From contig NZ_NEDJ01000025.1 of the NCBI RefSeq assembly GCF_002114285.1, positions 1 to 41,045 on the forward strand: a stretch of DNA of 41,045 nt. The letters are read 5' to 3'. Shown in pieces: positions 32,485-41,021 of the stretch; positions within the stretch are counted from its first letter, which is position 1; each line of letters opens with the position of its first letter. Source of the stretch: Halorubrum ezzemoulense DSM 17463 (GTDB lineage Archaea; Halobacteriota; Halobacteria; Halobacteriales; Haloferacaceae). Both the position numbers and the translations under genes were made by a program. The notes below the pieces were generated by a model. That model searched no databases. It had not been told where the DNA came from and was given only the letters and a program-made list of their open reading frames with translations.

Positions 32485-33513
32485 ATGACCGACGGACCCG
32501 ACTCGACAGACGGCGAAACCGGCGACGGCCCCGCGCCGACGCCCGGAATCCACCACGTAACTTGCGTGGCCGGCGACCCGCAGCGGAACCTCGACTTCTG
32601 GGCCGAGACGCTCGGCCTCCGGCTCGTGAAGCGCTCGATCAATCAGGACGACCCCGGGACGTACCACTTCTTCTACGGCGACGCGGAGGGGACGCCCGGC
32701 ACCAGCATGACCTTCTTCCCGTGGACGGAGCTCCCGGAGGGCGAGGTCGGCGCCGGTCAGGTCTCGCGCACCGCGTTCCGGGTGCCCGAGGGGAGCCTCG
32801 ACTACTGGGAGGACCGGTTCGACGAGCGCGGCGTCGACTACGACGCCCGCGAGGAGCGGTTCGGCGAGGCGGTCCTCCCCTTCCGCGACCCCGACGGGCT
32901 CCCCGTCGAGCTGGTCGCGGTCGAGGTTCCCGACGACGATCCGACGACGGCGTGGACCGCGTTCGTCCCCGAGTCGGCCGCGATCCGCGGGTTCCACTCC
33001 GTGACGCTGTGGCTCGGCGACGCCGAGCGGACCGAACGGCTCCTCCGAACGATGGGGCTGACGGCGGCCGAGACGGAGGCGGACGACGCGGCCGGGAACG
33101 AGCGGACTCGCTTCGCGGCTGGCGGCCCGGTCGGGAAGTACGTCGACGTCGTCGAGACGGACCGACAGGTGAGCTCCGGCCGCGGCACGGTCCACCACGT
33201 CGCGTTCCAGACACCGACCGACGCCGACCAGTCCGGGATGCGCGACGCGGTCGCGTCGATGGGGCTGCGCCCAACTCAGCAGATCGACCGCCACTGGTTC
33301 CGCTCGGTCTACTTCCGGGAGTTCGCGGGCGTCCTCTTCGAGCTCGCCACCGCCGACCCCGGCTACGCGAGCGACGAGCCGCTCGACGCGCTCGGCAAGC
33401 GGCTGGTGTTGCCCGGGGAGTTCGAGGGGCGGCGCGAGGCCATCGAGGCCGAGCTCCCCGCCGTGACCGTCCCCCGGCCCGACGGGAAGTTCGCGGCGAA
33501 CCGCGCTGACTGA
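32485..33513 (+). CDS. Ring-cleaving dioxygenase of the VOC (glyoxalase) superfamily
   Basis: 342 residues with two VOC halves. The first begins GIHHVTCVAGDPQRNLDFW (about 22-40) with metal His, and contains YHFFYGDAEGTPGTSMTFFPW; the second begins GFHSVTLWLGDAERTERLL (about 171-189), and the last ligands are in VHHVAFQTPTD and LFELATADPGY. This is the MhqO/LinE-like group, extradiol-type dioxygenases that open hydroquinone-type rings with Fe(II). The genes around it show no aromatic pathway, so quinone detoxification is as likely as catabolism. Confidence 0.92.
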   Translation: MTDGPDSTDGETGDGPAPTPGIHHVTCVAGDPQRNLDFWAETLGLRLVKRSINQDDPGTYHFFYGDAEGTPGTSMTFFPWTELPEGEVGAGQVSRTAFRVPEGSLDYWEDRFDERGVDYDAREERFGEAVLPFRDPDGLPVELVAVEVPDDDPTTAWTAFVPESAAIRGFHSVTLWLGDAERTERLLRTMGLTAAETEADDAAGNERTRFAAGGPVGKYVDVVETDRQVSSGRGTVHHVAFQTPTDADQSGMRDAVASMGLRPTQQIDRHWFRSVYFREFAGVLFELATADPGYASDEPLDALGKRLVLPGEFEGRREAIEAELPAVTVPRPDGKFAANRAD

Positions 33514-33605
33514 GCGGGCGCGGCGAGTCCGTCGCCCTCTCGGCCCCCGTGCCCCCGACCGCCGCGGACCGATCCTTCTAATCGCGCGCGGCCGAACGGT
33601 CGCCC

Positions 33606-34463
33606 ATGAGCGAGGACCTCGGCACGCCGGTGTTGGACGACCACCTCCACCTCGACCCCCGACACGGCCGCGGGATCGAGGCCGTCGAGGAGTTCGTCCG
33701 GCTCGGCGGCACCCACCTGCTCGTGGTGAACAAGCCCTCGTGGCTGCTGGGCGTCGAGCCGGACGAACCGGACGACTTCCGGGCCGTCTTCGAGGAGACG
33801 CTGGAGACGGTCGCGGCCGCGACGGAGGTCTTACCAGGGCGCGCGTGGCCCGTCCTCGGCGTCCACCCCGGGCTGACCAGCCGGCTCGTCGACGAGCGCG
33901 CCTTCTCCCCCGAGGCGGCCCGCGACCTCATGCGGGGCGGGTTGGAGGTCGCGAGCGAGTACGTCGCGGAGGGCGACGCGCTCGCGTTGAAGTCCGGCCG
34001 CCCACACTACGACGTGAGCGACGCGGTCTGGGAGGCGTCGAACGCGGTCACGCGGCGGGCGTTCGAACTCGGCGCGGAGGTCGACTGCGCGGTCCAGCTC
34101 CACACCGAGGCCACGGAGGACCTGACCGACCTCGCCGCAGTCGCCGAGGAGTCGGGGCTGGACCCGTCACGCGTCGTCAAACACTACGCAGCGGGCGAAC
34201 TCGCCGGCGTCACGCCGAGCGTGATGAGCGACAAGGATCGCCTGGAGCGCGCGGCCGAGGCGGGCGAGCCGTTCCTGATGGAGACCGACTTCGTCGACGA
34301 CCCGGACCGTCCGGGCATGGTCCTCGGGCCGAAGACCGTCCCGCGCCGGGTGCGCTGGCTGCTGGAGGCGGGACACGACGAGGCGGTCCGCCGGGCGCAC
34401 GTCGAGACTCCCCGGGCCGTGTACGGGATCGACACCGAAGCGACGCTGGAACGCGAGTCCTGA
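33606..34463 (+). CDS. TatD-like metal-dependent hydrolase
   Basis: 285 residues forming an amidohydrolase-type TIM barrel. Metal ligands are His-x-His in VLDDHLHLDP (about 10-19), a His in GVHPGLTSRL (about 94), His in VQLHTEATED (about 164), and Asp in LMETDFVDDP (about 232). Classical TatD proteins are 3'-5' exonucleases; this archaeal subgroup is divergent and its substrate is not known. A TATA-like TTCTAATC lies about 28 bases before the ATG. A 6-bp hairpin (34461-34476) starts at the stop codon. Confidence 0.88.
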   Translation: MSEDLGTPVLDDHLHLDPRHGRGIEAVEEFVRLGGTHLLVVNKPSWLLGVEPDEPDDFRAVFEETLETVAAATEVLPGRAWPVLGVHPGLTSRLVDERAFSPEAARDLMRGGLEVASEYVAEGDALALKSGRPHYDVSDAVWEASNAVTRRAFELGAEVDCAVQLHTEATEDLTDLAAVAEESGLDPSRVVKHYAAGELAGVTPSVMSDKDRLERAAEAGEPFLMETDFVDDPDRPGMVLGPKTVPRRVRWLLEAGHDEAVRRAHVETPRAVYGIDTEATLERES

Positions 34464-34548
34464 ATCCGAGGATTCACGCGAGTGAGACGGTCTCTCGGGC
34501 GGCGATCGATAGGAAAGGCATTTGAGTTGGCCGGGCGACGTACGGGAC

Positions 34549-35130
34549 ATGACCGACGACGACGCCGTTGAAACGTTCTATACCGACGAACGCTGGCAGA
34601 ACTGGCTCGACAGGCTGGCCGAAGAGGAGATCGACCCCGAGAACGAGGACTCCGCGCGGCTCCTCCTGAACCTTCAGGACGACGCCGCGATCGCCGTGGT
34701 GAAGGTGCTGGCCGCGTTCGACGAGGACCGCATCGACGAGGACCGCGCCGTCGAGGAGGTCCGCGACATCCGCGACATCGTCCTCGCTGACGTCGAGTTC
34801 GACGACGAGGACAAGGTGATGCTGATCGACGGCGTCCAGACCTCGCTCGTCCCCGTCTTCTACGCGGCCGAGGAGTATCTCGTCGGCGGCGTCGTCGACG
34901 GCGACGTGAGCGAGTTCGTCCGCGCGGCCGCCGAGGCCGAGGAGGGCGACGACCTCGACGCCGCGCTCGGCTACGTCGTTCAGGCCGGGACGCGCGTCAT
35001 CGACGGCGAGACGCTCGACATCGAACTCGTCGAGGACTTGGAGTACGGCCTCGTCTCCGAGTGGGTCAACGGGCTCGACTCCCTCCAGTCGGCCATCGAG
35101 GACCCGGAAGTCGTCGAGGAAGAGGACTGA
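34549..35130 (+). CDS. DUF2150 family protein
   Basis: 193 residues from the ATG at 34549; the frame is open to 34522 but the extension is not family-like. The start TFYTDERWQNWLDRLAEEEI matches the DUF2150 family of halophilic and other euryarchaea. The protein is acidic, soluble and mostly helical, with the conserved AVVKVLAAFDEDRID block and an ETLDIELVEDLEYGLVSEWV end. Its function is not known. It stands between TatD and a methyltransferase as a single gene. Confidence 0.9.
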   Translation: MTDDDAVETFYTDERWQNWLDRLAEEEIDPENEDSARLLLNLQDDAAIAVVKVLAAFDEDRIDEDRAVEEVRDIRDIVLADVEFDDEDKVMLIDGVQTSLVPVFYAAEEYLVGGVVDGDVSEFVRAAAEAEEGDDLDAALGYVVQAGTRVIDGETLDIELVEDLEYGLVSEWVNGLDSLQSAIEDPEVVEEED

Positions 35131-35496
35131 CGGCGTCGAACCGGACCGGCATCGACGGCGTCAGAACGGGTTTACGCACACTCCTGCGGGCCACGCGGAT
35201 CGGGCCAGAACACTGCCCGAGCGGGCTGTAACTGTTCGGAGAGGGTCGCCCTCGTTCGAACGGGCGTCGACGCGTGGTCGGACAGTGGTTTCGACGGGTT
35301 CTACGGACGAGTCCGACGGAACGCGGCTACGGGACCCCAAAATATAATTCTCTCCGTCTCGAAATAGTAATCAAACAGTAAAGTAAATATTTTTGGTAAG
35401 TTTTTTGCTCGTCGATTCCTTTTCTATTCTCGGACTGAGGCCGAAACAACCGACCGAAAGGTCAGGGAACGCCAAAAATATCACTTCCACGAAACG
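35131..35496. other. Intergenic stretch with an AT-rich block
   Basis: About 366 bases without a gene. Bases about 35338-35425 are markedly AT-rich (runs such as AAAATATAATT and AATATTTTTGG) against the GC-rich surroundings. A box AAAAATA (35474-35480) lies 17-23 bases before the methyltransferase ATG. The AT-rich block may hold regulatory sites or be a relic of acquired DNA. Confidence 0.6.
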
Positions 35497-36207
35497 ATGA
35501 CCGAGACCCAATACGCGGGGACTATCGACTGGGGCGAGTACTGGGACGGAGCCGATGAGGCGGTGCGCGAGGACACGGGGCCGAGCGCGGACCTCGTCGC
35601 GGAGCCGTTCGTCGAGTTTCTGGACGCCAATTTCCGCGACGGCCCGGACGCGTACGCCGATGTCGGATGCGGGCCCGGCGACCTCGCGTTCGAGGTCGCG
35701 GAGCGCTACCCGGACACGACCGTCGTCGGGTACGACGCCGCCGAGGCGGTCCTCGCGGCGAACCGCGAACGCGCACGCGAAGCCGACCGCGAGGTCGCCT
35801 TCGAGCGGGCGGTCCTTCCGGAGTTCGACCCTGACCGCCGGTTCGACGTGGTCTCCTGTCTGTTCACGCTGTGTTACGTGGCGGACATCGCACGGGCGAT
35901 AGAACGCCTCTACGGCGCGGTGGAACCCGGTGGGTGTCTCGTCTTCAACTACCACAACCGGCTCGCGCGGGCCCATTACAACCGGATCGCGGAAGCGCCG
36001 CACGAACACCTCGGCGAGGACGCCGTGTGGGACCCCGAGCGCTTCACCGATCGGTTCGAACTCGTTCTCGCGGGCGAGAACTTGCTTTCGTACGAACGCA
36101 TCCACGAGGTGTTGGGGGCGTGGCCGCAGAGCGTGTTCTCGCTGGCCGACGACGCCGAGCCATACGCCGCCCACCGGTACGAACCCCTCGTGTACGTCCC
36201 GAAGTGA
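35497..36207 (+). CDS. Class I SAM-dependent methyltransferase
   Basis: 236 residues. Motif I is YADVGCGPGDLAFEVAERYP (about 50-69), motif II follows with VVGYDAAEAV, and the post-II region holds FDVVSCLFTLCYVADI with PGGCLVFNYHN as motif IV/V. It is a soluble Methyltransf_11/25-type enzyme using S-adenosylmethionine; its acceptor (small molecule, quinone or lipid) cannot be told. The N-terminal IDWGEYWDGADEA segment is typical of haloarchaeal members. Its own AT-rich promoter precedes the ATG. Confidence 0.92.
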   Translation: MTETQYAGTIDWGEYWDGADEAVREDTGPSADLVAEPFVEFLDANFRDGPDAYADVGCGPGDLAFEVAERYPDTTVVGYDAAEAVLAANRERAREADREVAFERAVLPEFDPDRRFDVVSCLFTLCYVADIARAIERLYGAVEPGGCLVFNYHNRLARAHYNRIAEAPHEHLGEDAVWDPERFTDRFELVLAGENLLSYERIHEVLGAWPQSVFSLADDAEPYAAHRYEPLVYVPK

Positions 36208-36267
36208 CGGGACCCGAGACGGTGCGACGGTAGACGCGTTTTTGAACGCGCGACGCGTCTGCCTCGT

Positions 36268-36750
36268 ATGGTCTCTCCCGCGGCCGGACTTGCGATCGCG
36301 CTGCTCGTCGTCTGGACGGCCAGCGCCTTCGCTCCGTTCGTGCCCAGCGGCGTCCTCGCGGCGCTGACCGTCCTCGCTTATGCGTACACCACCGGCTTCG
36401 CCGAGCCGGGGCTCGCCGTCCTGGTCGCGCTCGTCGCCGTCTCGCTGCTCGCCTCCGCCGTCGACCTGCTGTCCGGCATGGTCTCCGGGCGGCTCGGCGG
36501 CGCGTCGACCCGGACCGTCGTTGCCGGGACGCTGGTCGGCATCGCGTTGCTGATCCCGCTGGGACCGATCGGACTCGTCGTCGGGCTGGCCGGGACCGTC
36601 TTCGTCGTCGCCCTCTACGGGAACGGTGACGACCCCGAGGCGGCCGCCCGGCAGGCGGCGTACGCGGCCGTCGGCGTCCTCGCCAGCGCGTTCGTCCAAG
36701 CCGTCATGCTGGCGAGCGTCGCGGTCGTGTTCGCGCTCGCCGTATGGTGA
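36268..36750 (+). CDS. DUF456 family membrane protein
   Basis: 160 residues, almost entirely hydrophobic, in five or six helices. The central DLLSGMVSGRLGGASTRTVV and the GPIGLVVGLAGTVFVVALYG glycine-zipper helix are typical of DUF456, a small membrane family found in bacteria and archaea with no settled function. The glycine-rich helices suggest tight packing or oligomers. It is convergent with the DUF63 gene 25 bases away. Confidence 0.88.
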   Translation: MVSPAAGLAIALLVVWTASAFAPFVPSGVLAALTVLAYAYTTGFAEPGLAVLVALVAVSLLASAVDLLSGMVSGRLGGASTRTVVAGTLVGIALLIPLGPIGLVVGLAGTVFVVALYGNGDDPEAAARQAAYAAVGVLASAFVQAVMLASVAVVFALAVW

Positions 36751-36774
36751 GGCGTTACGACCCGCAGCCCCCGG

Positions 36775-37584
36775 TCAGGCGGCGACGGAGAACAACAGCA
36801 GGTTGTGCGCCGCGGGGCCGAGCCCCATCGCGGCGACGAACCCGAGGAGGAGGTAGCCCTCTCCCGGAGTCTCCCGGACGTATGCGGCGAACAGCCAGAC
36901 CACGGCGCTCGCGACCGCGAGCTTCACGAGGAGGAACAGCCACCCGTCGCCGATCACCGGAAGCGAGGGCAGTCCGCCGATCTCTAAGAGGATCCGCGAC
37001 ACCGGCGTGCGCTCGCCGAAGCCGAGCTGCGTCGTCCCGACCGCGGTCGAGACGCCGTCGAGCGCGTGCCCGAACACGGCGAGCGCGCCGACGCCGCCGG
37101 TGACCGCGACCTCCGGCCGGAAGCGGGTCAGCCCGAGCCAAGCGCCCCCGGCGATCGGAACGGTGAGCCCGAGCGCGACGGCCGACCAGCGCGCGCCGAC
37201 GGGGGAGAGTCCGGCCCCGACCGCGGCCGCGACGACGGGGACGAGGAGGGCGACGCCGGTGGTCGCGAGCGTGCCCCCGACCCGTTCGGGACGGGCGGCG
37301 TCGGCGGCGAGCCACGCCGCGCCCGCCAGCGACCCGACGGTGAGGTAGACGGTCGGCGAGCCCGCAAGCGGCGCGATCAGGGGCGGGAGCGCGTCGACGA
37401 CGTAGAGGACGTGCGCGGCGGAGCCGAGCGCCATCCACGGCGCGAGCGCGAGCACCCGGCGACCGGTGACGGCGGGGCGGCGGCGGCGAAGCGCGGCGAC
37501 GACCCCGCCGGTCGCGAGCAGGACGGCGAGGAGGTGCGGGAGGGGCGGCAGGGTCGTGCCGGCCGGGAGGAGGCCGCCGACCAT
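36775..37584 (-). CDS. DUF63 family membrane protein
   Basis: 269 residues with about eight hydrophobic helices. The loop PWMALGSAAHVLYVVDALPP and the VFGHALDGVSTAVGT motif are typical of DUF63, an archaeal membrane family of unknown function. The ATG at 37584 overlaps the stop of the upstream Usp gene by one base (TGATG), so the two are translated from one mRNA. The link between a stress protein and a DUF63 protein is only positional. Confidence 0.88.
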   Translation of the reverse strand: MVGGLLPAGTTLPPLPHLLAVLLATGGVVAALRRRRPAVTGRRVLALAPWMALGSAAHVLYVVDALPPLIAPLAGSPTVYLTVGSLAGAAWLAADAARPERVGGTLATTGVALLVPVVAAAVGAGLSPVGARWSAVALGLTVPIAGGAWLGLTRFRPEVAVTGGVGALAVFGHALDGVSTAVGTTQLGFGERTPVSRILLEIGGLPSLPVIGDGWLFLLVKLAVASAVVWLFAAYVRETPGEGYLLLGFVAAMGLGPAAHNLLLFSVAA

Positions 37585-38033
37585 CAGACGGACAGCACGG
37601 GCTGGCTCGCGTACAGGAGGACATACTCCGCCGCCTTCCCCAGCACCTCGCCGGGGTCGCCGGAGACCGGCTCGCGCGGGACCACGATGAAGTCCGACTC
37701 CAACTCCTCCGCGGTGTCGAGGACGACGCTTCCCGGGTGGACGGTCTTCACCGACGTGGAGAAGCCGTAGGCGATCGAGTTGCTGTGGGGGACCCCGGCC
37801 GTCTCCGCGCGGCGGGCGACGGAGTCGGTGAACGCCTCGGAGTCGTCGGCCACCTCGCTCTCGTCGACCACGCCGTGGTCGATGGCGCGGACGACCTCCT
37901 CGTCGAGGACGTACAGCGCGTGGACGCTCGCGTCGTACTCCGCCGCGAGTGCGATGGCGTAATCGACCGCCTCGTGAGACTCCTCGCTGCCGTCGACGGG
38001 CACGAGGACGAGGTCGATGTCGAGATCGGTCAT
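37584..38033 (-). CDS. Universal stress protein (UspA family)
   Basis: 149 residues from the ATG at 38033 (DIDLVLVPVDGSEESHEAVD); nine extra upstream codons are open but lie before the usual start. The UspA fold is clear: strand 1 VLVPVDGSEES, VHALYVLDE, and a C-terminal IVVPREPVSGDPGEVLGKAA with PVLSV, the place of the G-x2-G-x9-G nucleotide loop, here GDPGEVLG. ATP binding is possible. It is coupled to the DUF63 gene. Regulation under stress is the usual role. Confidence 0.92.
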   Translation of the reverse strand: MTDLDIDLVLVPVDGSEESHEAVDYAIALAAEYDASVHALYVLDEEVVRAIDHGVVDESEVADDSEAFTDSVARRAETAGVPHSNSIAYGFSTSVKTVHPGSVVLDTAEELESDFIVVPREPVSGDPGEVLGKAAEYVLLYASQPVLSV

Positions 38034-38103
38034 ACCCGGGTCGTCGGCGGGGGAGGTCAAAAAGCCCGCCCCAACGGCCTCGGCGGCCGCGAGTGAGCGA
38101 GAG

Positions 38104-38853
38104 TCACTCCCCGCCGCGGAACGGCTCCAGCGACGGCGTCCAGTCGTACTCGCGGTAGCGGATCTTGGGCCTCGCGTCCGCGTCGATCACCCCGTACCGC
38201 CGGAGCCGCTCTCGGATCCCGCTCCTCCCGCCGAAGTCCCCGCGGTACCACAGCATGAGCCGCGGGACGCGGGCGGTGCCGTCCGCGACGACCGTCTCGC
38301 CTCGCAGGTACGTCTCGGCGGCGTGGTCGAGCGCCTCGTCGACGGTCGCCGGGTCGTAGGCGAAGACGGCCGGACAGGCGGTGGCGCCGCAGTTGACCGC
38401 GAAGTGGATCCGCGGGTCGAGATCGGCGACGCGGTGCCGGCGGACGAACGCCGAGGGGAACGGGTCCGGCAGGTATCCCAGCCCGTACTTCCACTTCGAG
38501 CGGCGTAAGATTCCGTGTTCGATCTCGTCGAGGCTCAGGTCGGCGCCGGCGACGGAGACGACGGACGCGGCGAAGAAGCGGCGCCGGTTCGACAGCCGCG
38601 TCGGGTCGTCGAGGAGGGCGTCCCCGGTGGCGGCGTTGTAGACGTTGATCCAGAACGCCAGCTGCTCCGCGGCGTCGAGGGCGTCCAGCGCGGCCGGCGG
38701 CAGCGCGTCGAGCCGTCGTCGGGCCGCGTCGACGTCGCCGTCCGTTCGGACGGCCCGGAGGAACTCCCGCGCGGCGTCGACCGGAGCGGGCTCCGCGGCC
38801 GCGCCGCTCGCAGCTTCGACGGGCGAGCCGGCGGTCCCGCTCCGTTCGGTCAT
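38104..38853 (-). CDS. DUF547 domain protein
   Basis: 249 residues. After a low-complexity Ala/Glu/Pro N-terminus, the DUF547 core begins at about 60 with AEQLAFWINVYNAATGDAL, includes LSLDEIEHGILRR, and has DPRIHFAVNCGATACPAVFAYDP with two conserved Cys. The fold resembles transglutaminase-like Cys-His proteins, although activity is not established. An AAATATA box 27 bases upstream of the ATG predicts a leaderless transcript. Divergent from the redoxin gene. Confidence 0.9.
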   Translation of the reverse strand: MTERSGTAGSPVEAASGAAAEPAPVDAAREFLRAVRTDGDVDAARRRLDALPPAALDALDAAEQLAFWINVYNAATGDALLDDPTRLSNRRRFFAASVVSVAGADLSLDEIEHGILRRSKWKYGLGYLPDPFPSAFVRRHRVADLDPRIHFAVNCGATACPAVFAYDPATVDEALDHAAETYLRGETVVADGTARVPRLMLWYRGDFGGRSGIRERLRRYGVIDADARPKIRYREYDWTPSLEPFRGGE

Positions 38854-38869
38854 ACTGCGTGAACGAGTG

Positions 38870-38935
38870 TCATTGACCTATATTTGGCCCGGTTCCGCGC
38901 GCGGTGCGCCACACCGACTCCCCGTTTATGCGGCG
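38870..38935. promoter_or_regulatory. Divergent promoters of the DUF547 and redoxin genes
   Basis: On the minus strand AAATATAGG (about 38878-38886) lies 27 bases before the DUF547 ATG (38853). On the plus strand GTTTATG (about 38925-38931) lies about 27 bases before the redoxin ATG (38955). Both fit leaderless starts and confirm these two start choices. Confidence 0.65.
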
Positions 38936-38954
38936 AGAGCGCGTAGCGGGCGCC

Positions 38955-39473
38955 ATGAGCGACACTCGGACGTCCGCCGAGGCGGTCCCCGACTTCGAGT
39001 TGCCGAACGCGGGAGCGGGTCCCGACCGATTTTCACTGTCGGCCGCGGCCGCGGACCCCGACACCGACGCGATCGTCCTCCTGTTCCAGCGCGACTACCA
39101 CTGCGGGAACTGCCGGAAGCAGGTCCAAGCGATCGCCGACCGGTACGACGAGTTCGAGGCACTGAACGCGACGGTCGTCTCCGTGCTCCCCGAGCCGGTG
39201 GGCCGAGCGCGGTCGTGGCAGGACTCGTACGACCTCCCGTTCCCGCTGCTCGCCGACCCCGAGACCGACGTGAGCGACGCGTACGACCAGCCCGTGCGGT
39301 TCGGGGTCCTCGGCTCGCTCCACGACCTCGTCGGGCGGATGCCGGTGGCGATGATTCTCGACGCTCGCGGCGGCGAACCGGTCGTCGCGTACGCGTACGA
39401 GGGTCGGATGCCCGCCGACCGCCCCGAGATCGACGACCTGCTGGCCGAGGTCCGCGGGCTGGGCGACGACTGA
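38955..39473 (+). CDS. Redoxin / AhpC-TSA-like peroxiredoxin family protein
   Basis: 172 residues from the ATG at 38955; the upstream open frame runs across the promoter. The thioredoxin fold has FELPNAGAGPDRFSL (about 14-28), a LLFQRDYHCGNCRKQVQAI active-site region with CGNC (about residues 53-56), and PFPLLADPETDVSDAY. The CxxC resembles thioredoxin-like redoxins more than the single peroxidatic Cys of typical peroxiredoxins, so thiol-disulfide reduction or peroxide removal are both possible. The UbiA gene starts three bases after the stop. Confidence 0.9.
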   Translation: MSDTRTSAEAVPDFELPNAGAGPDRFSLSAAAADPDTDAIVLLFQRDYHCGNCRKQVQAIADRYDEFEALNATVVSVLPEPVGRARSWQDSYDLPFPLLADPETDVSDAYDQPVRFGVLGSLHDLVGRMPVAMILDARGGEPVVAYAYEGRMPADRPEIDDLLAEVRGLGDD

Positions 39474-39476
39474 CCG

Positions 39477-40412
39477 ATGGACCGGCGCGTCCCGGCCGCC
39501 CTCTGGCGGCTCTCGCGGCCGTCGCAGGTCGCGCTGATCGGCTTAGTGTACGCGCTCGGCGTCGTGATGGCGTACGGCCGGGGGTACGGCGAGACGGGGG
39601 GCGCAGCGCGGCTCGGACTCGGGCTCGCGGCGCTGATACCGGTCGCCGCGAGCGTCCACTACGCTAACGAATACGCCGACGTCGAAACGGACGCGCTCAC
39701 CGACCGCACCCCGTTCTCGGGCGGGAGCGGCGCGCTGGTCGAGACCGACCTCCCGCGGAGGATCGCGCTGCGCGGTGCGGTCGCCGCCGGTGGGCTCGGC
39801 GTGACCCTGACCGGCCTCGGGGTCGCGAGCGAGGCGACCGGGCTCGCCGAGGCGGCGCTCCTGCCGCCGACAGCGGCCGCCCTCCTCGCGGGAATCCTCG
39901 TCGTCGGCTGGCAGTACTCCGTCGGTCCGCTCCGGCTCGCGTGGAACGGGCTGGGCGCGCCAGCGAACGCGCTCCTCGGCGGCGTCGCGCTCCCGCTGTA
40001 CGGGTTCGCGGTCGTCGCCGGGGAGGTCACCGCCGCCGCCGCGCTCGCGACGCTTCCGTTCGGCGCCACGGTGTTCGTGAACCTCCTGGAGACGACGTGG
40101 CCCGACCGCCGGGCGGACGCCGCGGTCGGGAAGCGGACGCTCGCGACGCGCTGGTCGCCCCGGCGGCTCCGGGCCGCGTACGCGCTCGGGGGCGCGACGG
40201 CGGCCGTCGCGACCGTCGCCCTCGTCGGGCGAGCGCTCCCGCCGGTCGTGGCCGCGGCGACGCTGCTCCCGCTCGTCGGGCTCGTCCCCGGCTACCGACA
40301 GTTCACGCGGCGCGAGGAGCCGCTGCCCGCGGTGGCGACGATGGTCGCGATGGCGGCGACGACGACGGTCGCGTGGGGGTTCGTCGCGCTCTGGGTCCGG
40401 CCGGGCGCGTAG
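39477..40412 (+). CDS. UbiA family prenyltransferase (MenA-like)
   Basis: 311 residues, eight or nine membrane helices. The first prenyl-diphosphate motif is NEYADVETDALTDRTPFSGG (about 62-81), with Asn and Asp residues that hold magnesium; the WQYSVGPLRLAWNGLGAP stretch (about 143-160) is the MenA-type signature. The enzyme attaches an isoprenoid chain to an aromatic or lipid acceptor in the membrane; menaquinone synthesis (dihydroxynaphthoate) fits best. It follows the redoxin gene after three bases, so the two form an operon. No other menaquinone genes are in the window. Confidence 0.9.
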   Translation: MDRRVPAALWRLSRPSQVALIGLVYALGVVMAYGRGYGETGGAARLGLGLAALIPVAASVHYANEYADVETDALTDRTPFSGGSGALVETDLPRRIALRGAVAAGGLGVTLTGLGVASEATGLAEAALLPPTAAALLAGILVVGWQYSVGPLRLAWNGLGAPANALLGGVALPLYGFAVVAGEVTAAAALATLPFGATVFVNLLETTWPDRRADAAVGKRTLATRWSPRRLRAAYALGGATAAVATVALVGRALPPVVAAATLLPLVGLVPGYRQFTRREEPLPAVATMVAMAATTTVAWGFVALWVRPGA

Positions 40413-40469
40413 GGGGCTCGGAGTCGGAGCGGACGCGTGGCGGAGTCAGGGGAATCGGTCGCGCCGTTC

Positions 40470-41021
40470 TCAGTATCTTGAGAGCTCTCGCTGGCCGGCC
40501 TCGCAACGCTCGGCCGGCGGGACGTTGGTCGCGACGATCTCGTCGACGGCGCCGCGGCTCTCGGCGTCGCTGTTAATCGCGCGGGTTGCGTCCTCGCGGT
40601 CGACGCGGAACCCCGCGTCGACGTAGGCGTCGTACATCACGCCGCTGTTCGAGAGCACGACCCACACGCCGGCGTCGTCGAGGTCGGCGGCCACGTCGAG
40701 CAGGCGCCGCTGGTCCTCGCGGTCGAACCCGGACGCGCTGTACTCGTTGAAGTTCGCGGTCGCGCTCATCGGCTCGTAGGGGGGATCGAAGTAGACGAGG
40801 TCGCCCGGCTCGGCGGCGTCGAGGACGTACGCGAAGTCGCCCTGCCGGACCTCGACGTCGGCGAGCAGGTCGCTCGCGCGCCGGATCCGGTCGCGCTGGA
40901 CCCAGTCGGGGTCGGCGTACCGACCGATCGGGACGTTGAACCCGCCGTCGGCGTTCTCGCGGTAGAGGCCGTTGTAACAGGTCCGGTTAAGGTACAAGAG
41001 CCGGGCCTGTCTATTATCCAC
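40470..41021 (-). pseudogene. Dam-like (D12 class) N6-adenine DNA methyltransferase, 5' end missing
   Basis: 183 residues from the first possible start (GTG at 41021). It covers the second part of a Dam-type enzyme: LLYLNRTCYNGLYREN, GGFNVPIGRY, the catalytic motif IV DPPY in DLVYFDPPYEPMSATANFNE, and WVVLSNSGV. The N-terminal third with the SAM-binding WAGGK and FxGxG motifs, which all D12 enzymes need, is absent. An in-frame TAG occupies the last three bases of the window (41043-41045), so the frame cannot simply continue to the right. Either the gene is a relic or a frameshift or nonsense change separates it from its 5' part. It would not be active alone. Confidence 0.8.
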
